Source: CAVSUB01 sp963730995 (GTDB lineage: Bacteria > Acidobacteriota > Vicinamibacteria > Vicinamibacterales > 2-12-FULL-66-21). From it: DNA of 64,000 nucleotides. Location: NCBI GenBank assembly GCA_963730995.1, contig CAVSUB010000013.1, positions 1,426,001 through 1,490,000 on the forward strand, given 5' to 3'. Below the pieces are notes generated by a model. The model was not told the origin of the DNA and did not search any database. It saw only the letters and a program-made list of their open reading frames with translations. The first letter of the stretch is position 1, and each line of letters begins with the position of its first letter. Both the position numbers and the translations under genes were made by a program. Positions 44,610-53,883 of the stretch are shown here, in pieces.

Positions 44610-46797
44610 CCCTCATCTCCCCCACAACCTGCCGCTTCAGGATGTCCCCGAAAACGTGCTGCTGGACGTTCTGATTGGTGAGGTTGACGACCTTCAAGGA
44701 TGTCGTGACCTTGTTTTTCGACCAGCGGACCCCTACTCCACCGTTCACCAGCGTGTAGCCCTTCGTGGTGCCGTGGAAGGGATCGTCGAGGACGTCCTGC
44801 CAGAACGCGCTGCCGCTGTAATTGACGGACAGATCGCCCAGGTAGCGCCCATGCGAGTAGGTGACGCCGACGTTCATTCTGTTCTTCGCCGGGATGTTGA
44901 GCTCGCTGAGGTCGAAGTCCTTCGGGTCGGGCGTTCCCTGCCACGAGTAGTTGACGAAGGCGTCGATGTCGGCGGTCACAGGTCCGTTCACGCCGAGCTC
45001 CAGACCGCGCTGTGTGCTCTTGCCGAAGTTCAGATAGGTGAAGCGCGCTGGAAAGCTTCCCCCAGGGACCAACCCGATCACGGCCGGAGGAAGCGGCCAC
45101 CCGGGCGGCGGATTCTGAGGCGTGTAGAGGACCGACCGGTCCTGCGTGAAGAGGATGTCGTTCTTGAGGTTGTTGATGTAGAACGCGGCCGAAACTGTCG
45201 CGCGCTTCGCGACAACGCCGCTGTAGCCAATCTCGAAGGCATCGAGCGACTGCTCTTTCAAATCCGGATTGCCTTGAATGGCGACCGGCAGGGGGTAGAT
45301 CTGTCCGGCCAGCGCCGGGCTGAACAGACCGAGATTGATCGGCTGTGCGATCACCAGATCCAGGAAGTTGTTGATGACCGAGGGCGAGCGATAGGCCCGG
45401 TTGTACGAGAGGCGGATCGTCTGGTCCTCGCTCGGCTTGATCATGAACGTCGTCCGTGGCGAGAACACGAAGTCGTTCAAGAAGTCGAAGTGATCGACGC
45501 GCCCGCCCACGACCCACCGGAACCTCGCCGAGAGGAAGATTTCGTCCTGAACGTAGCCCCCGAATTCCTCGCGGTTGTCAGCGTTCGGGGCAATGGAGAG
45601 CTGGAACCGATTGAATCGCAGATTGCCGCCGTAGCTGACGACGTGCTTGGCGGCAAAGGTTCGAACGTTCGCCGCTTCGAAGTCGTAGGTGCTCGTGTCG
45701 AAGTTGAACGCGATCGGCTTGCCCTGGGCATCGCTGGTCAGCAGGTTGTCGGCGTCGCCATTCAGGGTGTTCGTGAAGAAGCTCACGTGAAAGCCCTGTT
45801 TCGTGTAGTTCGCCTTGGCATACCCCATCACGCTGCCGCTCGTGATGTCGAACGGCCCGATCCCGGTGTGCATGATGCCTTCGGTACCGCTGACCCCGCC
45901 AGAGATCGACAACTTGCGCCCATCCGGATAGTCGTAGTCGACGCGGCCGTCGACCTTCGGCTGAGCGGCGCCTTCGTTCTTGAACGCCGGATACGTTCCG
46001 CGTGGGCCGGATGGGCAGACAGACGGTCGATCGCAGGGCACGGTGCCGGTCGGCCGTGCCATCGGATCCTGTGAGTAGCCTCCTGCCGAAATCTTGTACG
46101 ACCATTTGTCGTTGATGGCCTGCGCGTGGGTGCCGCTCACGTACCAGAGCGATCCGGCATCCGGCTGATCCCCGCGATCGAACCCGCCAAAGCCGACCAC
46201 TGCTGTCGTCCCCTGCATCTCTCGAGGCGATTTCGTGATGACGTTGACCACGCCGTACAGGGCGTTCGCACCCCAGACGGCCGATGCGGGTCCACGAATG
46301 ACCTCGATCTGCTTCACCTCGTCGAAGTTTACCGGCAGGAAGTCCCACATCACGAAGCCGAAGAAGTCCTGATACAGGCTGCGGCCGTCGAGGAGCGCCA
46401 GCTGACCGGTTGCCAGCGTGCCGGTGGCCGCGCGGCTCGTGACGTTGATGTCGCGGGCGGAGACCTGCGCCACGTTCAATCCGGGAACCGTCCGGAGCAG
46501 ATCCGCGAAGTTCTTTGACGGCGCGTTCTGGATCGCGTCGCTCGTGATCACGCTCATCGTGGCGGGCGCGTTGATCAGTTTCTCTTCCGACCGCGACGCG
46601 CTGACGACGACCGTCTCCTCGTACTTCGCGGGTTCCTCGGGTTTCTGGGTCGCGGCAGGATCCTTCTCGGGTGGTTGAGCGGCGGGCGTCGGCGCGGCCG
46701 TCTGAGCCTGTGTCTGAGCTGAAACACCACCGGCGTGGACGACGATAACGAAAGCGGCCAATGCCATCGCAGGAGCGAGACGAACGATTGGCTTCAT
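44599..46797 (-). CDS. TonB-dependent outer-membrane receptor
   Basis: 732 residues. A signal peptide (about 1-27) is followed by a Pro/Ala/Glu-rich linker, a TonB-box-like 'ETVVVSASR' and the plug ('APATMSVITSDAIQNAPSKNFADLLRTVPGLNV', 'IEVIRGPASAVWGANALYGVVNVITKSP'). A beta-barrel follows, ending in phenylalanine (GEMRVRF). It would import a large nutrient across the outer membrane. ATG at 46797 starts the signal peptide; the long open frame upstream is not homologous. No transport or regulator genes lie next to it, so the ligand is unknown. Confidence 0.9.
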   Translation of the reverse strand: MKPIVRLAPAMALAAFVIVVHAGGVSAQTQAQTAAPTPAAQPPEKDPAATQKPEEPAKYEETVVVSASRSEEKLINAPATMSVITSDAIQNAPSKNFADLLRTVPGLNVAQVSARDINVTSRAATGTLATGQLALLDGRSLYQDFFGFVMWDFLPVNFDEVKQIEVIRGPASAVWGANALYGVVNVITKSPREMQGTTAVVGFGGFDRGDQPDAGSLWYVSGTHAQAINDKWSYKISAGGYSQDPMARPTGTVPCDRPSVCPSGPRGTYPAFKNEGAAQPKVDGRVDYDYPDGRKLSISGGVSGTEGIMHTGIGPFDITSGSVMGYAKANYTKQGFHVSFFTNTLNGDADNLLTSDAQGKPIAFNFDTSTYDFEAANVRTFAAKHVVSYGGNLRFNRFQLSIAPNADNREEFGGYVQDEIFLSARFRWVVGGRVDHFDFLNDFVFSPRTTFMIKPSEDQTIRLSYNRAYRSPSVINNFLDLVIAQPINLGLFSPALAGQIYPLPVAIQGNPDLKEQSLDAFEIGYSGVVAKRATVSAAFYINNLKNDILFTQDRSVLYTPQNPPPGWPLPPAVIGLVPGGSFPARFTYLNFGKSTQRGLELGVNGPVTADIDAFVNYSWQGTPDPKDFDLSELNIPAKNRMNVGVTYSHGRYLGDLSVNYSGSAFWQDVLDDPFHGTTKGYTLVNGGVGVRWSKNKVTTSLKVVNLTNQNVQQHVFGDILKRQVVGEMRVRF

Positions 46798-47005
46798 GGC
46801 TCCATTGTCCTCGGTGTCTGCATTGTTGCATTGCTTTCGTTGTTCAGGGGACGCGTGGAGAAGGCAGGGACTTCCTGAACGGGACGGCTCGCGCCGACGC
46901 GGGCAGACCGGCGCTGCGGTATACCACACGCAGGATGGGCTGTAAACCCGAGTGCCGGCTCGGGCCGCCCCCGGGCGGATCCCTGCTCTTCGGCTCGACT
47001 CCGCA

Positions 47006-47011
47006 TACACT
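47006..47011 (+). promoter_or_regulatory. -10-like hexamer 8 nt before the zinc peptidase
   Basis: TACACT, then eight bases, then ATG at 47020; fits a leaderless mRNA. No -35 seen. Confidence 0.4.
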
Positions 47012-47019
47012 GGCTCCGG

Positions 47020-48087
47020 ATGTCCACCGACGAGCGCACACCCACGGTCGCGCCTTCGAAGCCGGCCGTGGTGCCCCCTGAAGACTGGTCGACCTGGCCC
47101 GACGAGCGTCTCCTCGAACTCCGCATCTGTCAGCTCGGAGTCACGATCGAGGGCAGCCCGATCGAAGCTCGGATTGCCGACCTGCAGCACGAGCTCGACG
47201 CGCGCGGCCTGACATTCAATCCGCACTTCTGGTTGTCGGCGGAATGGTTCTCGCCTGACAGCGTGCCCGGTGTGGCGATCCCGTTCTATCTCGCGCATCC
47301 CCGTCTCGAGAAGCTCGAACGCACGCAGATGCTCGAGGTCGAGGGCGGCACCCCGGAGTGGTGCCTCAAGATACTGCGGCACGAGGCGGGGCACGCGATC
47401 GACAACGCCTATAAGCTCCGGCAGCGGCTGCGGCGTCAGCAGATCTTCGGACCGTCCTACATGCAGTATCCGGAGTACTACACGCCGAAACCGTACAGCA
47501 AGAGTTTCGTGTTGCACCTCGACAGCTGGTACGCGCAGAGCCATCCCGATGAAGACTTCGCCGAGACGTTCGCCGTCTGGCTCAATCCGCAGTCCGACTG
47601 GCGCGGGCGGTACGCCGACTGGCCCGCGCTGAAGAAGCTGGAATACATGGATTCGCTGATGAGCGAGGTCGCCGGCAAGCCGATGCTCGTCGGGACACGG
47701 CGGCGGGTCGAGCCGATCCAGAACATCAGGAAGACACTGCAGGCCCACTACCTGCGCAAGCGCCGGCACTACGGCGTCGAACACCCGCACTTCTACGATC
47801 GGGATCTGCGAAAGCTGTTCTCGGATCGGCCCGAGCACGCAAGCAACATGAAGGCCGCGCGTTTCATCGCCCGGGTGCGGCGGGAGGTGCGTCGAATGGT
47901 GGCGTCATGGACCGGCGAATACCAGTACACGATCGATCAGGTGCTCGAGAACATGGTCAATCGGTGCAACGAGATGAACCTCCGGCTCGCACGTCCAGAG
48001 GAGCACACGAAGCTCGATTTCACGATCATGCTCACGGTGCAGACGATGAACTATCTGCATAGCGGCCGACATCGCGTCGCGCTCTAA
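47020..48087 (+). CDS. Putative zinc-binding metallopeptidase
   Basis: 355 residues, no signal peptide. HEAGH at 121-125 is the gluzincin zinc motif, and the downstream 'DEDFAETFAVWLNP' (about 186-199) supplies the third ligand glutamate. This matches the uncharacterised 'putative zinc-binding metallopeptidase' family. The protein has a charged N-terminal arm and a long basic C-terminal half. It appears cytosolic. Its neighbour M28 peptidase is exported and separated by a word repeat, so the two are probably not one operon. Function unknown beyond likely proteolysis. Confidence 0.8.
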   Translation: MSTDERTPTVAPSKPAVVPPEDWSTWPDERLLELRICQLGVTIEGSPIEARIADLQHELDARGLTFNPHFWLSAEWFSPDSVPGVAIPFYLAHPRLEKLERTQMLEVEGGTPEWCLKILRHEAGHAIDNAYKLRQRLRRQQIFGPSYMQYPEYYTPKPYSKSFVLHLDSWYAQSHPDEDFAETFAVWLNPQSDWRGRYADWPALKKLEYMDSLMSEVAGKPMLVGTRRRVEPIQNIRKTLQAHYLRKRRHYGVEHPHFYDRDLRKLFSDRPEHASNMKAARFIARVRREVRRMVASWTGEYQYTIDQVLENMVNRCNEMNLRLARPEEHTKLDFTIMLTVQTMNYLHSGRHRVAL

Positions 48088-48146
48088 CAGTCAGCGGTCG
48101 GCGGTCGTCAGTCGCAGTCGCAGTCGTCAGTCGCAGTCGTCAGTCA
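48088..48146 (+). repeat. Degenerate repeat of CAGTCG / TCAGTCG words
   Basis: About eight CAGTCG(T) words. Read on the other strand they give GACTGACGAC and GCGACTG, the words of the array at 29868-29940, so the two arrays are related but inverted, 18 kb apart. It begins immediately after the peptidase stop. Confidence 0.7.
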
Positions 48147-48273
48147 CCATTTTCCCAAGCAACTGTGCCGGGCGATCGGCGAACGAGCCCTCCACTACAA
48201 CGAATGTCGTCGAGGAGCGCAGCCATGCGGCGGTAGACGCCGGCCGGTCGGGCACTCCTAACAACGCCCGCGA

Positions 48274-48279
48274 TACGAT
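48274..48279 (+). promoter_or_regulatory. -10-like hexamer 6 nt before the M28 peptidase
   Basis: TACGAT, then ATCGAC-type six bases, then ATG at 48286. Identical hexamer and spacing occur before the HerA-like gene. Confidence 0.45.
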
Positions 48280-48285
48280 ATCGAC

Positions 48286-49701
48286 ATGCGATTGTTCCTC
48301 CGTTTCATAGCAGGACGGCACGTCGTTCTCATCCTTGCCACGCTCGTCGTGATGTTGTCAGGTTCGAGGCCCCCGGCCAGCGCCGCGGGACTGGCCGTGT
48401 CGAGTTCGGCCTGGCTCGACGCCTATCGTGAGCCGGCCGCACGGCTGATCGGCGAATCGATGGCGTCGCCCTTTGCGTGGGAGCGTCTGGCCTTGATGGT
48501 CGACACCTTCGGGAACAGGCTCAGTGGCTCGAAAGCTCTCGAAGACACCATCGCCTGGGCCGTGGCGGAGATGAAGAAGGACGGCCTCGAAAACGTCCAC
48601 CTCGAGCCGGTCAAGGTGCCGCACTGGGTGCGCGGTCAGGAGAGCGCGGAAATCGTCGGCCCCATCCCGCACGCCCTTGTGATGCTTGGCCTGGGGAACA
48701 GCATCGGCACTCCACCCGCCGGCGTTGAAGGTGAAGTGCTCGCCGTCAAGAGCTTTCAGGAACTGGACGCCGCGGGTTCCCGCGTGCGGGGCAAGATCGT
48801 CCTCTTCAACGTCCCGTTCACGAACTACGGCGAAACCGTCCAGTACCGCTCGGCTGGCCCGTCACGCGCGGGCGCTCTGGGCGCGATTGCCGCGCTGGTT
48901 CGATCCGTCGGTCCGGCGGGACTCCGCACGCCGCACACCGGCGCGCTGCGCTATATCGAGGGCCAGCCACAGATCCCGGCGGCGGCCGTCACGCACGAGG
49001 ATGCCGAACGGCTGCAGCGCATGCAGGACCGCGGCACTCCAGCACGCGTTCGCCTCAGGATGGAGGCGCATTTCCTGCCGGACGCGGACTCTGCAAACGT
49101 CGTTGGCGAGCTTCGAGGTCGCGAGCTTCCGAACGAGGTCGTCGTCGTCAGCGGCCACCTCGACTCGTGGGACGTCGGTACGGGATCCACCGACGACGGA
49201 GGCGGGTGCATCGTGACGTGGGAGGCGCTTCGCTTGATGAAGAAGTTGAACCTGCGGCCGCGCCGTACCGTCCGGCTGGTGTTGTGGACGAACGAGGAGA
49301 ACGGCCTGCGCGGCGGTCAGAGCTACCTGGAACGCTATCGCGACCAGCTCGCGAACCACGTCCTGATGCTGGAATCGGACAACGGCGTCTTTCGGCCAAC
49401 GGGCTTTGGCTTCACCGGCAGCGAAGCAGGACGCGCGCGCGTCACCGAAATCGCGACCCTGCTGCGCGGAATCCAGGCGGACAAGATCAGCGCCGTCGGC
49501 GAGGGCGCCGACATCGGTCCGAGCGTGGAGGCCGGACGCATGCCCTCGATGTCGCTGGACGTGGACGGGAACTACTTCCTGATCCATCACACCCCGGCCG
49601 ACACGATCGACAAGATCGATCCGATGGACATGTCGCGGGCTGCCGCTGCCATCGCGGTGGTCTCGTACGTGATCGCTGATATGGGAGAGAGGTTGCGCTG
49701 A
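48286..49701 (+). CDS. Secreted M28-family aminopeptidase/carboxypeptidase Q-like
   Basis: 471 residues. A signal peptide (about 1-34) precedes a peptidase domain interrupted by a PA-type insert (about 145-265). Metal ligands are visible: H291-x-D293 ('SGHLDSWDVGTG'), D303-region 'STDDGGG', 'TNEENGLRG' with the catalytic glutamates, 'ESDNG' and the late histidine in 'IHHTPADT'. It is most like carboxypeptidase Q/PGCP, a two-zinc enzyme that hydrolyses dipeptides. It would work in the periplasm or outside. It is convergent with the ChaN-like gene, 18 nt apart. Confidence 0.9.
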   Translation: MRLFLRFIAGRHVVLILATLVVMLSGSRPPASAAGLAVSSSAWLDAYREPAARLIGESMASPFAWERLALMVDTFGNRLSGSKALEDTIAWAVAEMKKDGLENVHLEPVKVPHWVRGQESAEIVGPIPHALVMLGLGNSIGTPPAGVEGEVLAVKSFQELDAAGSRVRGKIVLFNVPFTNYGETVQYRSAGPSRAGALGAIAALVRSVGPAGLRTPHTGALRYIEGQPQIPAAAVTHEDAERLQRMQDRGTPARVRLRMEAHFLPDADSANVVGELRGRELPNEVVVVSGHLDSWDVGTGSTDDGGGCIVTWEALRLMKKLNLRPRRTVRLVLWTNEENGLRGGQSYLERYRDQLANHVLMLESDNGVFRPTGFGFTGSEAGRARVTEIATLLRGIQADKISAVGEGADIGPSVEAGRMPSMSLDVDGNYFLIHHTPADTIDKIDPMDMSRAAAAIAVVSYVIADMGERLR

Positions 49702-49719
49702 CGGACTACCGGCGGCAGC

Positions 49720-50667
49720 TCATTTGATCGTGTAGACGAGATACTCCGCTCTCTTGAGATCCTCGCCGTCCGGCGTGAGGTTGTCCAGGCTGGCGAGCGG
49801 GAGGACTGACAGCGCGACGACGCGACGGCCGGGAAGACGCAGCCGCACGCGTTCCAGCGTGCCGGTACCGAAGTCGCTGTGAAACGCTCCGGTGAAGTGC
49901 ACGATGAGGCGGGGCCCGCCATCGTGCCGCTCGAACGAGCCGGCGATCGATTCGGCCATGGTCTCGTCTTTCGCGCACTGCGACTGGTAGTAGCGATCGA
50001 GCGTCGCGAGGCTCGTCGATGCGGCCTCGGTCGCCGTGGTGGAGCCAGGATGCTCGCCCATCGAGGCGGCGAACCGATCGAAGTAGGCGTCCTTGGGGCA
50101 CTGGAGGCTGCCGGCGATCAGCGCGCGTTCGGCGGTCGGCAGCGCCGACAGCGACGCGATTCCGGTCTTGGCGATCTCGGACGCATACTTTCGAGGAACG
50201 TTGGCCGCGATCACCGGCCACGAACGATCCTTGGCGATCTCCACGAGCGATCGGTAGTCCGTCGAGTAGCGCGACCAGGGACGGCTGGCCTTCAGAAAGT
50301 CCTCCTCGCTGTTCTTTCCGCCCAGATAGGCGTCGAGCGCAGGCTGTACATCACGCTCGAACATCTCGAGGGAGACCGTCACCGGCACGTTCCGCCGCAC
50401 GAGCCCCTGGAGAAGGGCGGACTCGAGGCGGTGCGTATTCGGATCGTCGTGCTGCTCGCCGACGAGCACGACATCGACGCGGGCCAGCTCCGCGAGCATC
50501 GCCTCGAAGTCGGTGAAGGTCCGGCTTCGGGTGTCGAACACGCGTTCGGGCACGTACGTCGCGACGACTGGCTCTTGCGACGGCCTGGGCGTGAGGGCAG
50601 GTGGAGGAGTCTGAAGGGCCGCGGCAACGCCCGCGAGCATCAGGACGCACTGCGACAGAGCGGGCAT
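49720..50667 (-). CDS. ChaN-family haem-binding-type protein
   Basis: 315 residues. A signal peptide (about 1-20) is followed by the ChaN/EreA-like domain: G70-E-Q-H73 then 'DDPNTHRLE', 'VSLEMFERDVQPALD' and 'QCAKDETMAESI'. ChaN-type proteins bind haem at the outer membrane or periplasm; the family's general role is debated and some members look like hydrolases. ATG at 50667 is chosen over 50724 because the signal peptide starts there and the longer form overlaps TerC. It follows TerC by 31 nt on the same strand and may be co-transcribed. Confidence 0.8.
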   Translation of the reverse strand: MPALSQCVLMLAGVAAALQTPPPALTPRPSQEPVVATYVPERVFDTRSRTFTDFEAMLAELARVDVVLVGEQHDDPNTHRLESALLQGLVRRNVPVTVSLEMFERDVQPALDAYLGGKNSEEDFLKASRPWSRYSTDYRSLVEIAKDRSWPVIAANVPRKYASEIAKTGIASLSALPTAERALIAGSLQCPKDAYFDRFAASMGEHPGSTTATEAASTSLATLDRYYQSQCAKDETMAESIAGSFERHDGGPRLIVHFTGAFHSDFGTGTLERVRLRLPGRRVVALSVLPLASLDNLTPDGEDLKRAEYLVYTIK

Positions 50668-50698
50668 GCGGTCATTCTTTGTGGCGGCGTACAGGTTG

Positions 50699-51440
50699 TC
50701 AATGCGAATCCGATTCGCTGGCATAGCGCTCTTTGAGGTGCACAGGCTCCACGCTGCGCCGCAAGCGAAGGTTGATCATCTCCACGAACACGGAAAAGCC
50801 CATTGCGAAGTAGATGTAGCCCTTCGGAATGTGCTGATCGAAGCCTTCGAGCAGAAGTGACATTCCGATGAGGAGCAGGAACGAGAGCGCGAGCATTTTC
50901 ACCGTTGGATGCCGGTGCACGAAGCGGCTGATGGTTTCAGCCGAGACCATCATCAACGCGACCGACACAATCACCGCCGTAATCATCACCCATAGCTGGT
51001 CGACCATCCCGACGGCGGTGATGACAGAGTCGAGCGAGAACACGATGTCCAGGAGCATGATCTGAACTACCACGCGTCGTGAACGACGAGTGCACGGGCC
51101 GCGAGGCGTGTCCCTCCTCGCCTTCCAGCTTGTCGTGGATCTCATAGGTGCTCTTCGCGAGCAGGAAGAGGCCCCCGAGGATCAGAATCAGGTCCCGCCC
51201 CGACAGCTCGTGGCCGAAGAGCGTGATCCAGGGCGCGGTGAGCCTGATGACCCACGCCAGCGAGAACAGCAGCCCGATGCGCGTGAGCATCGCGCCGAGC
51301 AGCCCGATCCTGCGCGCAGCCGGTTGCTGCGCCTCGGGGAGCTTCCCTGAGAGGATCGAGATGAAGATGATGTTGTCCACGCCAAGGACAATCTCGAGAA
51401 ACGTGAGAGTGCCGAGAGCAATCAGAATCTGTAGGTCCAT
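50699..51440 (-). pseudogene. TerC-family integral membrane protein, frameshifted
   Basis: Seven-helix TerC-type protein. The first frame (ATG 51440) gives 'LEIVLGVDNIIFISILSGKLP' with the family's aspartate, and 'LILGGLFLLAKSTYEIHDKLEGEE'. The second frame to the stop at 50699 gives 'QIMLLDIVFSLDSVITAVGM' and 'MLALSFLLLIGMSLLLEGF'. They join by a one-base change at about 51070-51085. TerC proteins have been linked to metal (Mn2+) export or tellurite resistance. Both parts are well conserved, so it is probably intact in the cell. ChaN-like gene follows. Confidence 0.8.
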
Positions 51441-51507
51441 CTATTGAGGCCGTATCTCCTGTGATTCCGCGATTGCCAGGTGCGGACGGGCCTTCAAGCT
51501 CGTTCAA

Positions 51508-51529
51508 AGCGGGGTCTGAAGACCCCGCT
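51508..51529 (+). repeat. REP-like hairpin
   Basis: A perfect 9-bp stem, AGCGGGGTC-TGAA-GACCCCGCT, followed by CTAC. Same design as the two at 29297-29368. Confidence 0.55.
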
Positions 51530-51573
51530 CTACGAGTTGCCCCGCCCTCCACCAAACCAAATGAGTTCCGACA

Positions 51574-53646
51574 CTAGACTCCGTAGGTTTCCGGATCCCA
51601 TTCCAGCCCGAGCTCGCTCGGCGGCGCCATGTAGCCCACGAGCGCTGACGACGCAACGACGGCGGGGCTCGCGAGATATCCCTCCCCGCCGACGCCCATG
51701 CGGTTCTGCCAGTTGCGGTTGAAAGACGTGATGGCGCGCTCGCCCCGCGTCAGCGCATCGGGGCCCTGACCGAAGCAGGGGCCGCACCACGACCGCCGGA
51801 TTTCCCCGCCCACCGAGCGGAAGACCTCTGCGATCGATTCCCCGCCCAGGCGCGGATCCGGCCGTTCGATTTGACGGCCGACGCCACCGGAACCCGGAAA
51901 GATCGAGAAGGCGCGCTCGGTCTTGCGCGCACCGCGAGCCCGCGCAGCGCGGAGCACGAGCGCCGCCTGGAGCAGATCGTCGTAGCTGCCGTTGGTGCAC
52001 GATCCGATCATCGCTTTGTCGAACGTGATGCGCTCGCGCGCGACCTCTTCGGCCGGAAACGCGTTGCCCGGGCTGAACGGCTTGGCAATCATCGGCCTCA
52101 CGGCGTTCAGATCGACTGCTTCGTCCAACTCGTACGTGGCCTCGGCACCGGGGGCGATGACCGGATACGGCAGCCTCGCAATGCCTTTCTGCCGGTACCA
52201 CTCGAGCGTGATCGCATCCGGGGCGAAGATGCCGTTCAGCGCTTCCGCCTCCGCCATCATGTTGGCGATGGTGTTCCGGTAGGCAATCGGCAGCTGGCGA
52301 GCCGCGTCCACGAGCTCGACCGACATCCCCTGGGATTGTTTCGCGCCCCATCGCCTCAACAACTCGAGGACGATGTCCTTGCCGCTGACCCAGGGCTGAA
52401 GACGCCCTTCGAACCTGACGCGACGCTGACGCGCGAGTGTGAAGTAGATGTACCCCGTCGACCATCCGAACCCGAGTGTCGTCGATCCGACGCCGATCCC
52501 GACCGCGCCATACGCTCCGTACGCGCGGCTGTGCGAATCGGCGCCGGGAATGAACTGACCGGGCATAACCAGCCCCTGCTCGGGGAAGTAGAAATGGAAA
52601 ATCCCGTCACCTGGCGTCGCGTAGTACGGCTTCTCCAGGCCGTGACGCCGCGCGAACTCGCGCCCGATGCTCGTTTGCTTCTCGTCCGCGTCCACGCCGG
52701 TGAACACGAAATGATCGTTGGCAATGGCGGCCTGGCGCGGGTCGATGGTGTCGCCGCCGGTGATCTGGTTGAAGGTGTGGATCGAGAACGGCGCCGTCCC
52801 GTCCGACGCAGGAAGCAGATCCGCATAGACGCGCAGCGTCGTCCCGGGCCGAAGGTCTTCGGGGCGGATCTCCTTGTCGACCCGGTGCGCCCATACAATC
52901 TGCTCTGTCGTCGTCATCCGGCGCGCTGCATCGTCGGCCGGCCAGTCGATTTCCGGACGCGCTCGAACCGCCGCCGGAAACTCGCGGCGCCCCACTGCGA
53001 AAATGCCACCGCTGCTGCGAATCTCTTCCTCCTTGGCCGAGAGCGGAACGGGGGCGTACGTCTTGCCCCTGGTCTCGTTTCGCACCTCGCGTGAGGAAGG
53101 ATCGAACGCGAACGCGTCGCCGTCCTGCGCATCGGCTACGGCTTCCGGGCTCTGCACCACATGCAATCCGAGGTTGAAGCTGTTCCGGCGAAAGATGTCG
53201 CCCATGTTGTTGCCGCAGATGATGACGAGCTCGAGGCCGGCTTCTTCTGCCACGCCCTTGAGCCCGGCCGGGCTCATCTCGCGCGAGGATCCGATCGCGA
53301 ACCGATCCCCTGCGATGACGAACGTCTCGCCGCGGTGGACGCGGGCCCGGAAGTCCGGCATCAGGTATCTGAACGACCCGGCCTTCCACCGCTCGTCGAG
53401 CGTCTCGAGGCTCTCGGACACACAGTCGGCCGCGGGCGTGATTTGATCGGTGTCGATCGCATCGAGCTTCCTGGTTCCAGGCGGGCTCTTCGGATCCCAG
53501 AAGATGAGCGCGCGGCCACGGATGGGCGGAGCAGCTTCGAGCTGAGTCGCCGCAACATCAAAGGCGCCGCCGCTGCCGGTGTCGGGAGGCGGGATCGCCG
53601 CGCCCGGTTTGAGGCGCGCGGGTTCGATCGCGTGCATGAAGTCCAT
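51574..53646 (-). CDS. Aconitase-family hydratase with swivel domain first
   Basis: 690 residues. The LeuD-like swivel domain comes first (about 40-230: 'GDRFAIGSSREMSPAGLKGVAEEAG'). The LeuC/aconitase catalytic domain follows (about 245-690: 'PGADSHSRAYGAYGAVGIGVGSTT'), with 4Fe-4S ligands C550 ('GSCTNG') and C621-x2-C624 ('CGPCFGQG'). In AcnA the swivel domain is last; in AcnB it precedes but after a HEAT-like domain, which is absent here. The protein could be an aconitate, homoaconitate or isopropylmalate-type hydratase. No leu or TCA genes lie nearby to decide. Confidence 0.85.
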   Translation of the reverse strand: MDFMHAIEPARLKPGAAIPPPDTGSGGAFDVAATQLEAAPPIRGRALIFWDPKSPPGTRKLDAIDTDQITPAADCVSESLETLDERWKAGSFRYLMPDFRARVHRGETFVIAGDRFAIGSSREMSPAGLKGVAEEAGLELVIICGNNMGDIFRRNSFNLGLHVVQSPEAVADAQDGDAFAFDPSSREVRNETRGKTYAPVPLSAKEEEIRSSGGIFAVGRREFPAAVRARPEIDWPADDAARRMTTTEQIVWAHRVDKEIRPEDLRPGTTLRVYADLLPASDGTAPFSIHTFNQITGGDTIDPRQAAIANDHFVFTGVDADEKQTSIGREFARRHGLEKPYYATPGDGIFHFYFPEQGLVMPGQFIPGADSHSRAYGAYGAVGIGVGSTTLGFGWSTGYIYFTLARQRRVRFEGRLQPWVSGKDIVLELLRRWGAKQSQGMSVELVDAARQLPIAYRNTIANMMAEAEALNGIFAPDAITLEWYRQKGIARLPYPVIAPGAEATYELDEAVDLNAVRPMIAKPFSPGNAFPAEEVARERITFDKAMIGSCTNGSYDDLLQAALVLRAARARGARKTERAFSIFPGSGGVGRQIERPDPRLGGESIAEVFRSVGGEIRRSWCGPCFGQGPDALTRGERAITSFNRNWQNRMGVGGEGYLASPAVVASSALVGYMAPPSELGLEWDPETYGV

Positions 53647-53670
53647 GCTACCTGAGATCGCTCGGGCGAC

Positions 53671-53874
53671 TCAGTCCGCTGACATGTGATAGGCACCGCA
53701 TTGGACGACAGGGAGTTGGGGATAGCGCGGGTAGCGGGGATCGATGGTCGAGACGCGGCACAGCAGGAAGCGCGACCCGCGGTTGCTCGTGACCACCTGA
53801 GCGTTGGCGCAGGTCGCGCACAGGCCCGCACCGTGGAAGTCGTCGGCTTGCCCGGACTGGCGTGGATCGTTCAT
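53671..53874 (-). CDS. Small Cys4 protein, unknown
   Basis: 67 residues with C19-x2-C22 and two later cysteines (C39 and C59), spaced like a zinc ribbon. The 'GSRFLLCRVSTIDPRYPRYPQLPVVQCGAY' region is well patterned and unlike a shadow frame. ATG at 53874 or 53877. The start codon lies 9 nt from the ATG of divergent apaG, so promoters must lie inside the genes. Function unknown. Confidence 0.6.
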   Translation of the reverse strand: MNDPRQSGQADDFHGAGLCATCANAQVVTSNRGSRFLLCRVSTIDPRYPRYPQLPVVQCGAYHMSAD

Positions 53875-53883
53875 CATGCTGAA

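Noticed and set aside
44602..47838. 1079-residue version of the TonB receptor starting at 47838
   Set aside because: The first 347 codons are antisense to the zinc-peptidase gene; the signal peptide starts at ATG 46797.
29868..48146. Possible CRISPR arrays in the word repeats
   Set aside because: Units are 6-14 bp, degenerate and without unique spacers of 25-40 bp; no cas genes nearby.
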